Shown piece by piece: positions 31,925 to 44,899 of a stretch of DNA of 64,000 nucleotides. Every line of letters begins with the position of its first letter. Within the stretch, counting starts at the first letter, position 1. The notes under the pieces are model-generated. The model made no database searches. It saw only the letters and a list, made by a program, of their open reading frames with translations, and was not told the origin of the DNA. The position numbers and the translations under genes were made by a program. The stretch is from Heliocidaris tuberculata (lineage: Eukaryota > Echinodermata > Echinoidea > Camarodonta > Echinometridae), in the NCBI GenBank assembly GCA_025618425.1, contig CM046852.1:2405880-2469879 (forward strand), read 5' to 3'.

Positions 31925-32445
31925 AGGACATCATCCTCCTGATCAATTCAACCTGATAGCACTAAACCATGGTCATCTGAAATTCAGACTAAAGCCTCCT
32001 TCATACTTCATGAAAAGTTGGGAAAAGTGCCAAGTGCTTGTTCGAGAACGGGTATTTTTTTTATTTTGGCAGAACGGGTTTTTTTTTTATTTTGGCATGA
32101 ATCATATGATTTCTTTTTCTTCTTCTAAGTCCAAATACCTTACTATAATTGGAAAAAATACAATGTACTTTTTCAAACAAGAACTTTTTTTAAGGAACTT
32201 CAAAATAAATATTTGTAGCAAAAATTGTCATCTTGACTGATTGCCAAACAAAAATAACATCAGCATTACACAATAAACAGCCTTTCAAAAAATTTCACAG
32301 CAAAATAACATGAGTTAAGCAAAGTGCCCTTCACATTTGTGTCTTATGACATACAGATTTATAAACGATTTAATTTAGGGGCCATTATTGCTCAAAGCTA
32401 CTTTTTTCACCTCCACTTGCTATTCACTTGCTTGTGAAATCATCA

Positions 32446-32513
32446 GTTGAGAGCTAGAAGGGCATTAACTCATATCTTTCAATACAGAGTTAACATCCTT
32501 TTGGCTCTTAACA
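32446..32513. repeat. Hairpin family, copy 6
   Basis: TTGAGAGCTAGAAGGGCATT-AACTC and GAGTTAACATCCTTTTGGCT-CTTAACAG. It appears to sit inside an older element sharing TTTGTGTCTTATGACATACA with 23330-23580. Confidence 0.88.
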
Positions 32514-33256
32514 GATGGAATAGTCTTTATTTTCTTGTGACGGTTTTTCAAGGCAGTTTAACTCATCATGTATGAATGAGGCCTTAGCCTTGGCCATGTG
32601 AAATTCAGACTAAGAATCAGATTTGTAAATGAGTGTAGATTGCTATCACTTGAGTAAGGGTTTCCAAAGGATGCCGGCTATAAAACCCACCATGAATTAT
32701 TAATGTCTGGATATAGATACCTCCATAACATGGCCTGGATACAGTCTCACTCTCCAGACCCTGCCCCCGAGGCAAGGAGATCAGATGACTGATAAAGATA
32801 ACACACTTCTCAATTAATCTAGACCCTTCTTTTCCTATGCAATAAATAAATTCAATACAACTCTTTTGCTCTGTATTGAATATATAATCAGAACCTGAAA
32901 TTTGCTTGTAGCTTCATGTATATGTGTGCGGTTTGTATACAACGATCAATATGTATAATTAATCTGTATTTCAATAAGATCTAATAATCTCTAATAATCT
33001 GACTATAACGAGTAATATATCTCCTTCATACGCTAAAATATAGATTTATTCTAGCATTGTATGAAAAATAAAAGTAATAAGGACCACTTAAGGGATAACA
33101 GTCTCTTTACAATCTTCAATTCAATATTTATCACTTATACCACTCTCTGCTGTAATTACAAGCACTCCAGTTATATTCATATATTTCTCATAAAAGAGAG
33201 AATAAGCACTACAGAATTCTCCTGGTACATAGTAGTAGGAGTAGTAGTAGACATTA

Positions 33257-34139
33257 GTTACGTTCACATGATGGGAGCTAAACTTTAAGTTTCGCTTGTA
33301 GTTTCAAAACTTAAGTTAACTTGTAGTTATCTTGTATTTTCAGACTGTATGAATGGACTCTTAGTTTCAGTTTACTTGAAGTTCTAGAACCACAAGCGAG
33401 CTTGTGGTTAACATCGAAACCATGAGAAGTGGGTGATCCTACGTCCTCCTAAAATAAACTTTAAGTTTCGCAAGCTTGTAGTTAGCGATGACCTCGCTGT
33501 TCATGATAAACTTCCGGGTCATACCCTTCGCACCAATTATGAACACAGGATCTGTATGTGTACTGTACACACAATCGGTAGTATCCACTTCTGGGGTTAA
33601 CCCTTTCAGGACAGGAATTATTTAAAGGCTAAATTGATCATATTTTGTTCTTCAAATTGGCAATGATAATATTTTTCTTGTAGTGCTACATGGTTATAAT
33701 AAGGTGTGATGTTTTTTGAAACAATATCCATGGTTAAAATTTTTGTTGAAAAGTTTAAAAATTGCCAATTTTGATGAAAAACAATGATTTTGAACCTCTC
33801 AATCTGTTGCCAATTTAAGGATTTTAAAGCTTATTCTTGTTTTAAAAATTCCTGGCATCAAACGCAGTATGGTCATGAAACAAAAATACATTAGTGTGTG
33901 CAGAAATTTTTGCTCTTTCTACTCATGCATCTGGTATATTTTCTAGAGCTCTGAATCAAAAGTTATTGAGCCAAACCACAAAATGTGGTCAATTGTCTTG
34001 AAAGGGTTAATCACAACGATCGCTCGGCTTGTAGTTTCAGCTCGTTGTTTCGGGTTCGTGTGAACCCTCGTTTTGGTTAGGGAGTCGTGGTTTTGTTAAC
34101 TTAAAGTTTCGAAACCACAAGGCCCGTATGAACGCAGCT
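33257..34139. mobile_element. Palindromic element (ACGTTCA ends) split by a TTAA element
   Basis: Left end AGTTACGTTCACATGATGGG, then repeated AACTTTAAGTTTCG-like blocks; the complement of the right end reads AGCTGCGTTCATACGGGCC and then CGAAACTTTAAG. The centre is interrupted by the 406-bp element at 33601-34006. Confidence 0.75.
33597..34010. mobile_element. PiggyBac-like TTAA MITE, twin 1 (406 bp)
   Basis: TTAA-CCCTTTCAGGACAGG at the left and TTGTCTTGAAAGGG-TTAA at the right, with a subterminal inverted pair TGATCATATTTTGT / ACAAAATGTGGTCA. CCC/GGG ends and a TTAA duplication are the piggyBac hallmark. Strongly similar along its length to 57517-57931. No transposase frame. Confidence 0.9.
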
Positions 34140-34647
34140 TTTATTGGATTAACTTGTTTACATTGTAGCATAAGGCTAATCTGCCACATGGTCCATTTAC
34201 TGCTCTATAGTACCTGCACATGTGATGTCTACATGCACTTGTATAAATCACTTGCATGTGTACTTCAACATAAAATATGCAAGCAATAAAGGAACATGTT
34301 GCTACATATTTCAAGGAGAAGCAAAGCAGCACATTGCAATACAAGCAGTAGATCACGCCAAGTCAAATACCAGTTAGTAAGTAGCACATGGCCTTAATGA
34401 CCGCAAATATCCAAAGAACTTTTAAACATGGATAGGTTCCATGCTGTACATTCTAGAATAATCTGTCCCAAAGCAACAGAGGTGCATCATGAATTGCTTC
34501 CTGTTTTAAAAATAATTTTAAAAGCACAAATCATTTGTGAAAGTGGATTTAGTACAAATGACCTCATGTACAAATTGCATTACAAACTGGTGATCCCACA
34601 TTTGCTCATGTGGCAAATGCTTCAGGCTGTAGTTCGGCAAAGATATA

Positions 34648-34856
34648 GGCCCGAATTCACAAAGGAGGTTTGGTTTAAACCATGGTTTAAACCCCCTCCT
34701 GGGTTTTTTAAGCGTACGTGCGCACGGAATCCGAACCAATCATATATTTTCTTTGAGCGCGCGCATGGGCAATGTGCGCTTATTTACGCTTATTTTAGTA
34801 CGCTTACGGAGGTTTAAACCACATTATGGTTTAAACCTCCTTTGTGAATTCGGGCC
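34648..34856. mobile_element. Palindromic MITE (GGCCCGAATTCACAAAGG)
   Basis: GGCCCGAATTCACAAAGGAG at the left and CTCCTTTGTGAATTCGGGCC at the right are perfect complements; GGTTTAAACCATGGTTTAAA is repeated inside both arms. The middle is unusually GC-rich (CGTGCGCACGG, GAGCGCGCGCATGGG) with a CCAATCA. Confidence 0.93.
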
Positions 34857-35000
34857 TTAGGGTTAATATTAGAGTAGCAAAGTTTTAGGGTTAGGTTTAG
34901 GGTTAGGTTTAGTATTACGTTTAGAGTTAGGTTTAGAGTTAGGGTTAGATTTAGGGTGAGGTTTAGGTTTAGGATTAGGATTAGGTCCAGGATTAAAGGT
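34857..35000 (+). repeat. Telomere-like (TTAGGG/TTTAGG) interstitial tract
   Basis: About 140 bp of GGGTTAGGTTTAGGGTTAGG-type repeats with TTAGAG and TTAGGA variants, starting at the very edge of the palindromic MITE. Too degenerate to be an active telomere end. Confidence 0.85.
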
Positions 35001-36303
35001 AGGAATTTGATAAGTGTAGGATGTTGACCATGGACCCAATGTTGCCAGAGTATATATCATACAACCTACAAACAGGACTATATTGTAATATTCCATCTTG
35101 CCCGTCATGCATGCCCATGATGACAAGACTATCTCACAAGGTATTGCATGTCAACTCACTAGAGGGCTCACTCAATCTTGACTAAACTGACCCCATCGTG
35201 TCCTTGCGCCTAATAATTCAATTACTTGAAAAAACACACATTTAGCCGGGAGGACACACTGCGCCAACCAGCCATCGTGGTCGTCATCACGCTGGGCATC
35301 AACCATCTTTATGATATTGGTGGCCCCTCTTGGCAATATGCACTCTTAGAGAGGGATGGATGGATGGGGTGGTAAAGCATGCAAGCAAATACACACAGGG
35401 TGCCCTTGTTGTCTTAGGGTATTGATCTGAGGTAATAAGATTTAAAGCAGGGATCTATGAAAAACAGCAAAATGCTACATACAGTATCGAATACAAAAAT
35501 ATACTATAGTACGGAATACGTGATGTTGACTACATCAAGAGAATGAAAATTACATGTATAATTCTCTGTAAATAAAATGTTTTCAATATGATCTTAAGTA
35601 GAAAGTATTTGCCAGCACTTGCCAGCATACATCATGCAGTATAGGAGTGAGTGGAAAAAACCCTTGTCAAGTCAGTGCAAGTAAGCTCAAACTTATAGTG
35701 TAAGAACGGCATAAATACCTTGCTTTGGATATAGAAATATTCTTCTCTCTAGAATATGATGTGAAATACAGCATGTGACCTAACATTATGAATATCACTG
35801 CATGCAAACAAACTATCATTTTGATTGGTATATAAAGAATAAATTGAAATTTGAAAACAGATTATTTTTATATGTATTCAATACAAAATGGGGAATGTGG
35901 TGAGGTAGAAGTGTTACATGTATGTGGTCACATGAGCGCATAAAAGCCAAACAGCTCACCTGGCATATATGTCTTAGAAATACCCAATCTACCTAATAAT
36001 AGCCATGTTGTATCCAACAGAAGAAAATCTGCCATTTATTTCTGTCAGACTATTCCTGGCAGAAAAATGATAAAATCTTTGAATCAATGTCTCAAATGAA
36101 GTCTTCATTTTCACTTTTTACCACCACAGGGATACAACATAGCAATATAAAGGAGATAAAGCTAAACATTACTTTCACAGACTGTGGCCTTCAAAAAGAT
36201 CATGATTAACTCTTAAAATGCCCCATGAGGAATCTAAACTTGTTTTTCAGCTGAGGATGAGGAATCATTCCAGCATGGCATTGATAGGGTTAAGCCAGTC
36301 ATT

Positions 36304-36557
36304 TACTCCTCACAGCCTCGTTCAGACAAGACGAAGTAAACCGACTTCAAAATTACGCCTCTGCAAAATATGACAATTTTATGTGTAAATGAATGGCGAG
36401 TGGGGGTGAAAAAACATATTAAACTGCATGCAATTTAGACCTCCAACTACACTCACTTATTTGTGTGTTATAAGATACACAAAAATGAAGCGCACAATGC
36501 TTCAACTTGAATTTTGCTCTGGCAGTTTCTCTTTTAAGCGGTTAATCGAGTTATGTG
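36304..36557. mobile_element. Short inverted-end element (CTCGTTCA/TGAACGAG)
   Basis: CCTCGTTCAGACAAGACGAA at the left and GTGTGAACGAGAC at the right. Internal phrases GAATGGCGAGTGGGGGTGAA and TTGTGTGTTATAAGATACAC match 23380-23580 and 32330-32590, so it is a dispersed family with at least three members here. Confidence 0.6.
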
Positions 36558-37289
36558 TGAACGAGACTGGAAGTGGAGGGCAGGTGCATCAAGGTAGATG
36601 AATAATAGAGCAGAGTATCAATGCTGGGAATAGACCTGCTAATAATTCAGGCAGCCTGCGTCATCTGACTATACATGGGACTAAAGGACAAATAGTGGGG
36701 CACATGTGAGGTGAGGATTCTCGTCTCATCGATCTCACACGAAAGCAGAAAAAGGCATCGTCCATTGAGCGGATAAAGTGAACGGATTGCCGAATTGGAG
36801 GATTTGGAAGGAAAAAAAAGAAGAAGGAAAAAAATATGTCGTAAAAGTATTAGTTCATCCATTGGTCATGTGTACATTACAAGTATGTATTGTTTGCAGT
36901 TTCCCTCTGCCTGAGTTTGTCGACATGTACACCTGCAAAGTAATCATCAGGACTTCTAAAAGAGGTTATTAATAGAATTAGGGATACAGACAGATATCTT
37001 CATCAAGGATTTGGTGTAATCCTTGCCGAGTACGGAGACCTCTTTCTTTCAATCAACATAAGCAAAAAAACCATTCCTTATACTACATCAAGATTCAAAA
37101 GAAGGGGGGGGGGGGGCTTTCAAATCACATTAGAAACACTCTCCCATTGATCCATCTTCTCAAATGATTGTAAATGCTCATTAATCCTACCAGAGTAAGC
37201 CATCATCAATTCTCTATACGTGGGACTAGAGGCATGTTGCATATTATACACAAGTGCACGATCCCATCTATCTAATGCTGATGTGAACT

Positions 37290-37520
37290 CATTATCTGCC
37301 AGTCTTCTTTATAATTGGTGTGTTAACACTCTAGAAAGACTGTACTCCATTCTCAGTATTCTATCCCTCTTAAAGGCAAGCAAAATATAATAGTTAACAC
37401 ATTATGTACCAGTCTCTTTCCATAATGGGTGTGTTTGCACAAGGAAAAGACTGCACTTCATTCTTAGCATTCTATCACCCTTTACTGCCAGCAAAATTAG
37501 AATAATTTGACACCAATCCT
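37290..37520 (+). repeat. Roughly 115-bp tandem duplication
   Basis: Two imperfect units, each with AGACTGTACTCCATTCTCAG or AGACTGCACTTCATTCTTAG, then a TATTCTATCCC/CATTCTATCACC step and GCAAGCAAAAT/GCCAGCAAAAT. Confidence 0.75.
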
Positions 37521-38724
37521 CTTATGTAGTCCCTAATACCAATATGCGTCTTGTATTCTTCCTTCGAATACACACACGCACATGCTTATCCATACTAAAT
37601 CCTTGTGTGGTCCCACACACTGAGATCCACGCGGTGTGCCATCAGTCTTAAGCAGCATTTATAAAACAGACAGGTTTGACAAAGGATTAGAAATAAGGAA
37701 GAGGATGACAGATGAATTATTTATCTTGCTTATTTGCGTCATTGACAGCTTTTTGGCCATATCTCTTCAACAGAGAGAGGGAGGGAAAAATAGACTGAGG
37801 TCTTTATCTCTACATTGTGGAAACTTACAAGTACAATGAATGCATTTTTCATTCTCTAAAATGATATACTGCTGAAAAATATAAATCCATCACAATTTCC
37901 ACAAACTGTTATAGATGAAAAATGACCAGCACTTCAGGATAGTTAATTTGATGCGTGAATCTCTCTAAAAATATATTTGATATGTACATCAATACATGTA
38001 GGTGACAAACATTGAGGAAGCCATTTTGGGGTGTACATTTGTAGCTAACGATCTTTCTGAAAATATCAAACAGAGATTTTGGAGGAATAATCAGGCAATG
38101 GGTTAGCAAAAAATACATTTTGAAGACTCCTCAAGGAAGTCCAAATATAATATATAATATATCAGAATAATAGAAGGTAAATATTGCATAAAATCACACA
38201 ATTCTGTTTAAATTATGTGCTCAAGACATAGTATTTCACATCAAATATTAATAATTTTCAATTCTCAATTCAAATCAGTTCAATTGCAATCAAAATTTAT
38301 TGGCCATGCACAAAAATAAAGATACATTTGTCATAAAATTCTAGGCTTTGCCAGTTTTAAAGTTCATCTGTCCAGTCTGCCTTTCATTTAGATTGATAAA
38401 TGAGAAAGCTTTATTAAAGTTCATGACCTTACGAGTGACTTTCTCTGGCCTTTGAGAGGAAATGTGTTTTATTCAACGTGAACTGAATAGCAATGCCTGG
38501 CAGTCTCATCGAGCATGAATCGTCAACGGAACAATCCAACGATTCTTCGAGAATATGAGTGCCTCCCAGAAATCGTCCCAATGTGAATGCCAAATTAATG
38601 ATTGCCCTGCGAGGAAATGTTTCATTTGGCCTGACTAGGGAAACAACATCTTCTATTCCATCCGCTCTAGTTATTTGTCTGAAAGCTTCATTCATTTCCA
38701 TCTCTTTTCCGTCCACTCTGTGTC

Positions 38725-39420
38725 TCTCCTCAATGTCTCTCCTCAATGCATGTGTTGCCATGCATGTTATCTCCGCTGTGGCACACTGTAAGGGAAGCTA
38801 AGCTTTGTACTCAAATCGGACCATACAGATTCTACAGCAATGTAAAAAGAAGTTGATTATATCTTACTCAATATTTGGTTAAAGATACTGGGCCCTCTTG
38901 CATAAAAAGCTGCGATTAAACGCAACTCAAAAAATTAAACGCAACTTGATTTTCAACCAATTAGGATCGCGTATTTGGAACTTGCGTTTAATTTTTGGAG
39001 TTGCGTTTAATCACAACTTTTTATGCAAGAGGGCCCAGCTCTTATGAATATAATGCAAATAACATGAACTAAATTGGGGTAAAGAGACCAACAAATGGAA
39101 CAAATTAAATTCAAAGAGTAAAAATATCTGTATTGGGGAGGGGGGGTTCATTCCCCCCGTCTCTCCTAAATGCCTGTGTTGTCAGGCATGTAATCTCTGC
39201 CATGACAGAGCGTAAAAGGAGCTAAGCTTTGGTACTTGTATTCAAATCAGATTGTACAGATACATAGAGCAATCTAGAAAGAAATTAATTATAATATCTC
39301 ACTCAATACCAGGTTTGGGTAAAAATACAGATAATTGACCATGAATGACATGCAAATATTATGAACTTTATTGGGGTAAAGAAAAAAAACAACAAATAGA
39401 CAAAAAAAAAAATGAAACTT
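38725..39420 (+). repeat. Direct duplication; left copy holds a MITE
   Basis: Left copy 38725-39110 and right copy 39155-39420 share TCTCTCCTCAATGCATGTGT / TCTCTCCTAAATGCCTGTGT, GGAAGCTAAGCTTTG, TCTCACTCAATA-type blocks and ATTGGGGTAAAGA. The left copy contains the 147-bp MITE; the right copy does not. Confidence 0.85.
38890..39036. mobile_element. 147-bp palindromic MITE (GGGCCCTCTTGC), copy 2
   Basis: GGGCCCTCTTGCATAAAAAG at the left and AACTTTTTATGCAAGAGGGC-CC at the right, with inner inverted AACGCAACT/AGTTGCGTT arms. Same length as 30930-31076. CCAATTA near the centre. Confidence 0.93.
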
Positions 39421-40130
39421 CAAGAGTAGGAACATTATTTTCGGGGTTATTTATTCTCCTTATATCTGTTTTTAAATAATGATGAATTTCATTTTCTGCT
39501 TTACCAAAGCATTCTGGTTTACTATCTATTAACTCATCCATTGCTGTATTTCAATTGTATGTTGTGCACCCAAGGGGCATTAAATCTGTGTTAAATGAAG
39601 AGACAATATAAGATGTCTCAACGGCATAGAAAGGGATATAGGGTATTTTCTCAAGTCTCCTATAGCAAAAAATGAAAATTTCTTCTAACTCTGTGATTGA
39701 GTCAGCTTGTAGAGCTCTAATTACAATGAAAATGGCCGAGTAAATAACCAAAAGTTAGCCAGGCATGATAGCATAGCTACTCATGTGAGTGATAGTCATA
39801 GCCTGACTTCAAGTCTAAATAACAAATATGTTTTTAGGGGGAAAAAATAAACCTAACCCATTTCACGGGGGGGGGGGGGGGGGGTCTTTTTCTCCTTTCA
39901 TCATAGGAGCCTGGTTTTTTTTTTTTTTAACTGCTGAAAAAATGTAGAATTTCCTCGGTAGCTATCTTCATACTTTTTATCCCTACAAACTTTGTTGCAG
40001 TTTCAGGGCTAAATCACCAACCCACAAATCATTTAGACTGAATTGGAAGACAAATCTCTTTAGAAAAAAAATTATGAAAATGATAGAGAAAGGATAGACT
40101 ATTAGTCACAATATGCTAATTATATTTTCT

Positions 40131-40191
40131 GTTGGAGACAGAAGGGCCTTAAACTAGTGAAATGAGGCAGTGCCCTTCTGGATCTCAGTAG
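40131..40191. repeat. Hairpin family, copy 7
   Basis: TTGGAGACAGAAGGGCCTTA and GCAGTGCCCTTCTGGATCTC arms; followed by AGTAGATGG, the usual outer end. Confidence 0.82.
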
Positions 40192-40811
40192 ATGGTATAT
40201 TGTATTCTGATAGAAAGAAAACAAACTTCAAGCTGAGAGCTAGACTATTTATTTCTTCTAATTGGGAGCAATTTCCTGGCTTCAAGCTGGTGTGAAATCG
40301 TCTCAAAAGAGTGCGTTACCATGGGTGACCCGATTCACCCAAACCCAGTCTTCATAAAGCCTCTTAATTACTCACCTCAGCTTCATCTGAAATCCAATAA
40401 CTTGACTAATTTCTACTCCATCCCCCGCTAACCCTCCGACCAAGACGCCGGCCGTGTAAAGGAACCCGCACCAAAATTTGCCCCAATTTATCCTGCCTTT
40501 TCAAATACCTTCACCATCCAAGGAAATGTTAGACGGGTATTTAACTTTCCAATTCTCTTGACGCTGTCACGTGAGCCTCCAATGATATGGAAGATACATC
40601 TTACACATAACTGGTTGATGAGTCTTCTTTTATTTCTTTTTTTTTTCTTCATATCAGCATTTCTGTAACTGACTCTGTATCATCTAGGTATCTAGGTATG
40701 TGAATAGGCATTGATTGGCAGCAAAAATGAATGGAACAAATTGAATCAAGTTTGATCAGTTTTTTTATTCATTATTTAAACAAAATATAGAAATCAAACT
40801 GTTTCATAAGG

Positions 40812-40882
40812 TATCATCTGTTGAGAGTTAGAAGGGTCTTCACTCTGTGTTTAAGGATACAAGTTAATGTCTTTCTGGCTTC
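40812..40882. repeat. Hairpin family, copy 8
   Basis: ATCATCTGTTGAGAGTTAGA-AGGG and AAGTTAATGTCTTTCTGGCT arms. The right outer end is lost. Confidence 0.82.
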
Positions 40883-41397
40883 GCTCGGGTAATTTGCGAG
40901 AATGCTGTCAAAAGTGTCGGCATCAGTTTGAAGTGCAGGTCCAGAAAGTCAGGAAATTCAAATGCCATTTGTGTTTTTCACTTCGATGTAAAACAAGCTC
41001 CCAAATGCATAGGTAGCCACTATTCCAGGTAAACTTATCAATGTAGTCTCATGGTTTAGCTCACTCGCGGCGATATTCATTTTAATCAATAAACCTTAAC
41101 CATATATTCATCTGCATTATGTACATCTACACCTGTCCATCTGTTCTTCCTTTTCTGTACTTCCATCTTATTAATATAGCTGCCTCTTTTTCACTGCATG
41201 TCTCTTTTTTCTTCTTTAATACTCATGTTTCCATCTATCCTTTTCCTACACACCCATTAGTTTCTTACATACAACCAACTTGATGTCTTCTAAAACAGAA
41301 ATAAATACTCTGCGCTACACCCACCTTCATTTGCAATATATACAATATCTAAAACAGTTTCACCCATACGCATGTTTTAGAAATATGATAATGGTTG

Positions 41398-41671
41398 GGT
41401 AGCTTAGCGAAACGTCGTGGCGTGTAAGAACGCGGGGAAAGACGCATACAGGAAAACTGCAAGTTTGTATGTGCTTATAAAATTAGAAAGAGACATATCT
41501 GAACAAAATATTTCATATCATTTTGCTTGAAATTGTTCAAATATTTGAATACTAATTCTATATTGTAATATTTTGTGTCTGCCTCTATAGAATAAAATTT
41601 TGATTTTGAGCAAATTTGTCATATGCGTCTTTCCCGCGTTCTTACGCGCCACAACGTTTCGCTAAGCTACC
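41398..41671. mobile_element. 274-bp MITE (GGTAGCTTAGCGAAACG)
   Basis: GGTAGCTTAGCGAAACGTCG at the left and AACGTTTCGCTAAGCTACC at the right; the arms run about 60 bp (GTGTAAGAACGCGGGGAAAG and its complement). The centre is AT-rich. No coding capacity. Confidence 0.92.
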
Positions 41672-41894
41672 TTATCATAATTTAATCCTATATCACCATG
41701 CATCATGCAAACGGATACACATCCACTGGATGTACACATCTGAAAATGTAAATTCTAAGACAGAGCTGTGAGAAAGAGACCCTGCTAGTTATACGTACTG
41801 AACATAATCACATTCTCATGCAGTATTTTCTGCCCTGTTAAGCCAGGCGGGTCTTTTCTCACCTACAGACTCCTACTGCCAGTATTAAAAATGG

Positions 41895-42150
41895 GGAAAG
41901 AGAGGTGGACAGAGAGGGAGAGAGGGAGAGAGAGAGAGAGGGAGAGAGACAGAGAGACAGAGAGAGACAGAGAGACATATAGAAACAAAGTCAGAAATGG
42001 ATATGGGGAGAAAGAGACAATGAGAGACAGAGAGACATAGAGAGAGGGGAGAGAGAGGGGGAGAGACAGAGAGACAAAGACAGAAATGGATATGGGGAGA
42101 AAGAGAGAGACAATGAGAGAGACAGAGAGAGAGATAGGGAGAGAGAGAGA
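41895..42150 (+). repeat. GA-rich tract with a repeated GGATATGGGGAG block
   Basis: Imperfect (GA)n and GACA repeats; GAAATGGATATGGGGAGAAA occurs twice, about 90 bp apart. Confidence 0.88.
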
Positions 42151-43726
42151 CATATAAAAAGATGCATAATGATAAGAAAAGTAATACATGTGTAACAGTC
42201 ATGTGGAGTAGAAGGATCTATGACAGTGAAAGAAACAGAGATATAAAGAAGAAAGAGATATAAATACAGAATGAGAGATGGAAGGAGATGAACTGATATA
42301 TATGGAAGAAAGTATAGAATAAGCTCTATGGGTATAGAGTGTAGAGGGAAATATATAAGAGAGAACAGGTATGAAGGCAATAGCTGATGACCAGAATATC
42401 CCCAAGAAATGAGGGCATCCCTCTCTGAGAAGTCAGCCAGAACCTCAGGGGTAGCAGCATATCAGATGAGACCCCTCCAGCTCCACACATCCCATGAATA
42501 CTTCACAACACAAGCTCATTATCATATTAAAGGTTTGAAGGTGTGAAATAATAACATCCTTCTCTTTCTTCCCACAATAACAATGCCTGTAGTGATGAGT
42601 GAAATTGAATCATTTCATCACAAAACAATTCTTCTACTCAAAACTCTCATCATGACAAATACCACATAAATATAATTAGAATGGAGATCTGGTCCTAAAC
42701 CAATTTTCAATATTCTCTAGTTTTACATTTCCATGATCAAATGAGATCTGACAGCAAAGTTGACAAGTGGACTTCGTGATATAAAGATATTTGCATTACT
42801 TTGTGATATAAAGATATTTGCATGACTTTTAATTATGAAGAATGTAATTAGTGTAAAAAAATATCCTCATTAAATATTCTTTATGCATTACATTTTGCGA
42901 ATGAAGCCCATGTGGGAAAAAGGGGAAAAGGGGAAAAACTTAAGAAGTGGAGTGAAGATGCAAAATATAGCTATTAACTAGATTAAGAATATTTCACCTG
43001 TAGGAAATAAAATAGTTTAAAGATGACTGGCAAACAAATTATCCCTTTCAATAGTTTCACATGTAATGTAGCCTCCCTTTCCACAAAATATCAAATGAAT
43101 ATTTATTCACCACTTAATATTACAAGCCTATCAAAAATACAAGCTCTTGAGCTAAACAAACATAGATCTCACAGCTAAACAAACCTTTCAAAAATACAGA
43201 AAAGTGAGTTTATGATTGAAAAATAAACATTTTGCCATATATTTATTTGGTACAAAATATAAAATTTAAATCTGTTTACCAATTGAATTAATGGTATTTG
43301 TTATTTAGCTATAATAAGGATAAGCAACAATAATTGCTCTCTTGTACATCGCCTGTGCAGAAGTCATCAAAGGACTCCACACAAATGGGTACCACCCTAC
43401 ATAGCTGTAACAAGATTCACAAGCAAAAGAATGAGTCTACGACAGTTTATAATTGTTCCTTTCACAGGACAGTAAATGGTTGGCCCCTCAGGGCTCTTCT
43501 CATTATCCTACTGTTTCTGACCCTTTCAAAGAGTTGACCCCAAAGACTTGACCCCTGACCTTAGACTTGACCCCTCACACTCCACATAATAACTGATGGC
43601 TTACTTCACACTGCTGAACCGACTCCCAAGGCGTAAGCGAGATATTGGATCTCTCAGCGCTCTGCTAAACTGAATGGATGTGATAGGATCCTACCAGACT
43701 GCAGTGCAGAGGCTTTGAATATCATC

Positions 43727-43793
43727 GGCAAGAGCAAGAAGGGCGATAACGCTATGTTAAATAATGTGAGTTAACGGCCTTCTGGCACTTAGT
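43727..43793. repeat. Hairpin family, copy 9
   Basis: AAGAGCAAGAAGGGCGATAA and GAGTTAACGGCCTTCTGGCA arms. Confidence 0.85.
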
Positions 43794-44899
43794 AAACAAT
43801 TTCCCTTTCATTTTGCATCAACTCTTGAGGATTAAATTTCGTATCAATTCATCATTTTATATTATCTACCCTTAATTTCGCTAGCCTTCCCTCTCAGTCA
43901 TCATAGCCAAAAGTTCTTATTTTCTTCTCTTTGAATGACTACATTTAGACTTGAAAACTCCTGGAATCGTTGGTCATTGCCTCAAGGAATACACTGGGGA
44001 ACTGAAAGAACAAATATCCAATCTATTACTGTTCATCCATACCAAACAAATACTTCACATATCTATATCTATAACAAAAATATAAAATGGGAACAATGGG
44101 AGCTGAGATAGGTCCTCATGTAATTGAGCACAGTTTTTGAAGAAATATTCATTGTTTGGTTTATACCCCAGATGGAGATATGTAAACTGCGAATGCGCTT
44201 GATCATCCAGCGGTCAGAACAGGAATATGCCACTTTATAAATCAAAGAATGGTTTATATCTGTTTATATTGTTAGAGTTTGGCTATCTGTACATTCTTGC
44301 TATTTACTCTGATGAACGCAAGACAAAAAGCTTCAGTATGCTTCCACATGTATTCAACGCTATTCTCTGAATTTACATCCCTACAGCCTTTTTCAGGAAT
44401 TGTCTTCTTGACAACTAAGCCGACTTGAATGATACAAGATCTTCTTGGAGCGATGGAATTGAATTATAAAAGGTGTGCACAGGTGCATGCTGGTATCGTG
44501 TTCTTATTCACCCCCCTCTTACTTCACCCTGATCCCACCTTCTCTCTCTCTCTCTTTCTCTCTCTCCTTTTCAACCTACTTATCTCTGTCCTCTTGCTTT
44601 GCTCTTCCTAGGGTGTCTCTCTTTCTCTATCTATCCATTACTCTTCCTCTCTGAAGAAATATCCAATACCTGCATGTAATGTATCATCTAATGAGCACAC
44701 AAACATCTATCTCAGAGAGCCTAACCAGATTGGCAGTAGCACTCATAATAAATCAAGTAGATTATAAACTAAGCACAGGAAATCCCCTAATAATTTCTCT
44801 TACTTGGATCAAATTATTAGAGGAAGTTATTTGGGTCATATGAGAAGTTCAGCAAAAGTGTGATAGGTATGGAAATGCCATTTCTAAGTCTTGTAAGTT

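Noticed and set aside
34857..35000. True telomere end
   Set aside because: Only about 140 bp, strongly degenerate, and flanked on both sides by ordinary intron sequence.
38429..38761. 110-codon minus-strand open frame with protein-like composition
   Set aside because: No recognisable family, no splice-site pairing with CELF exons, and its 5' end overlaps a local duplication whose second copy does not keep the frame.
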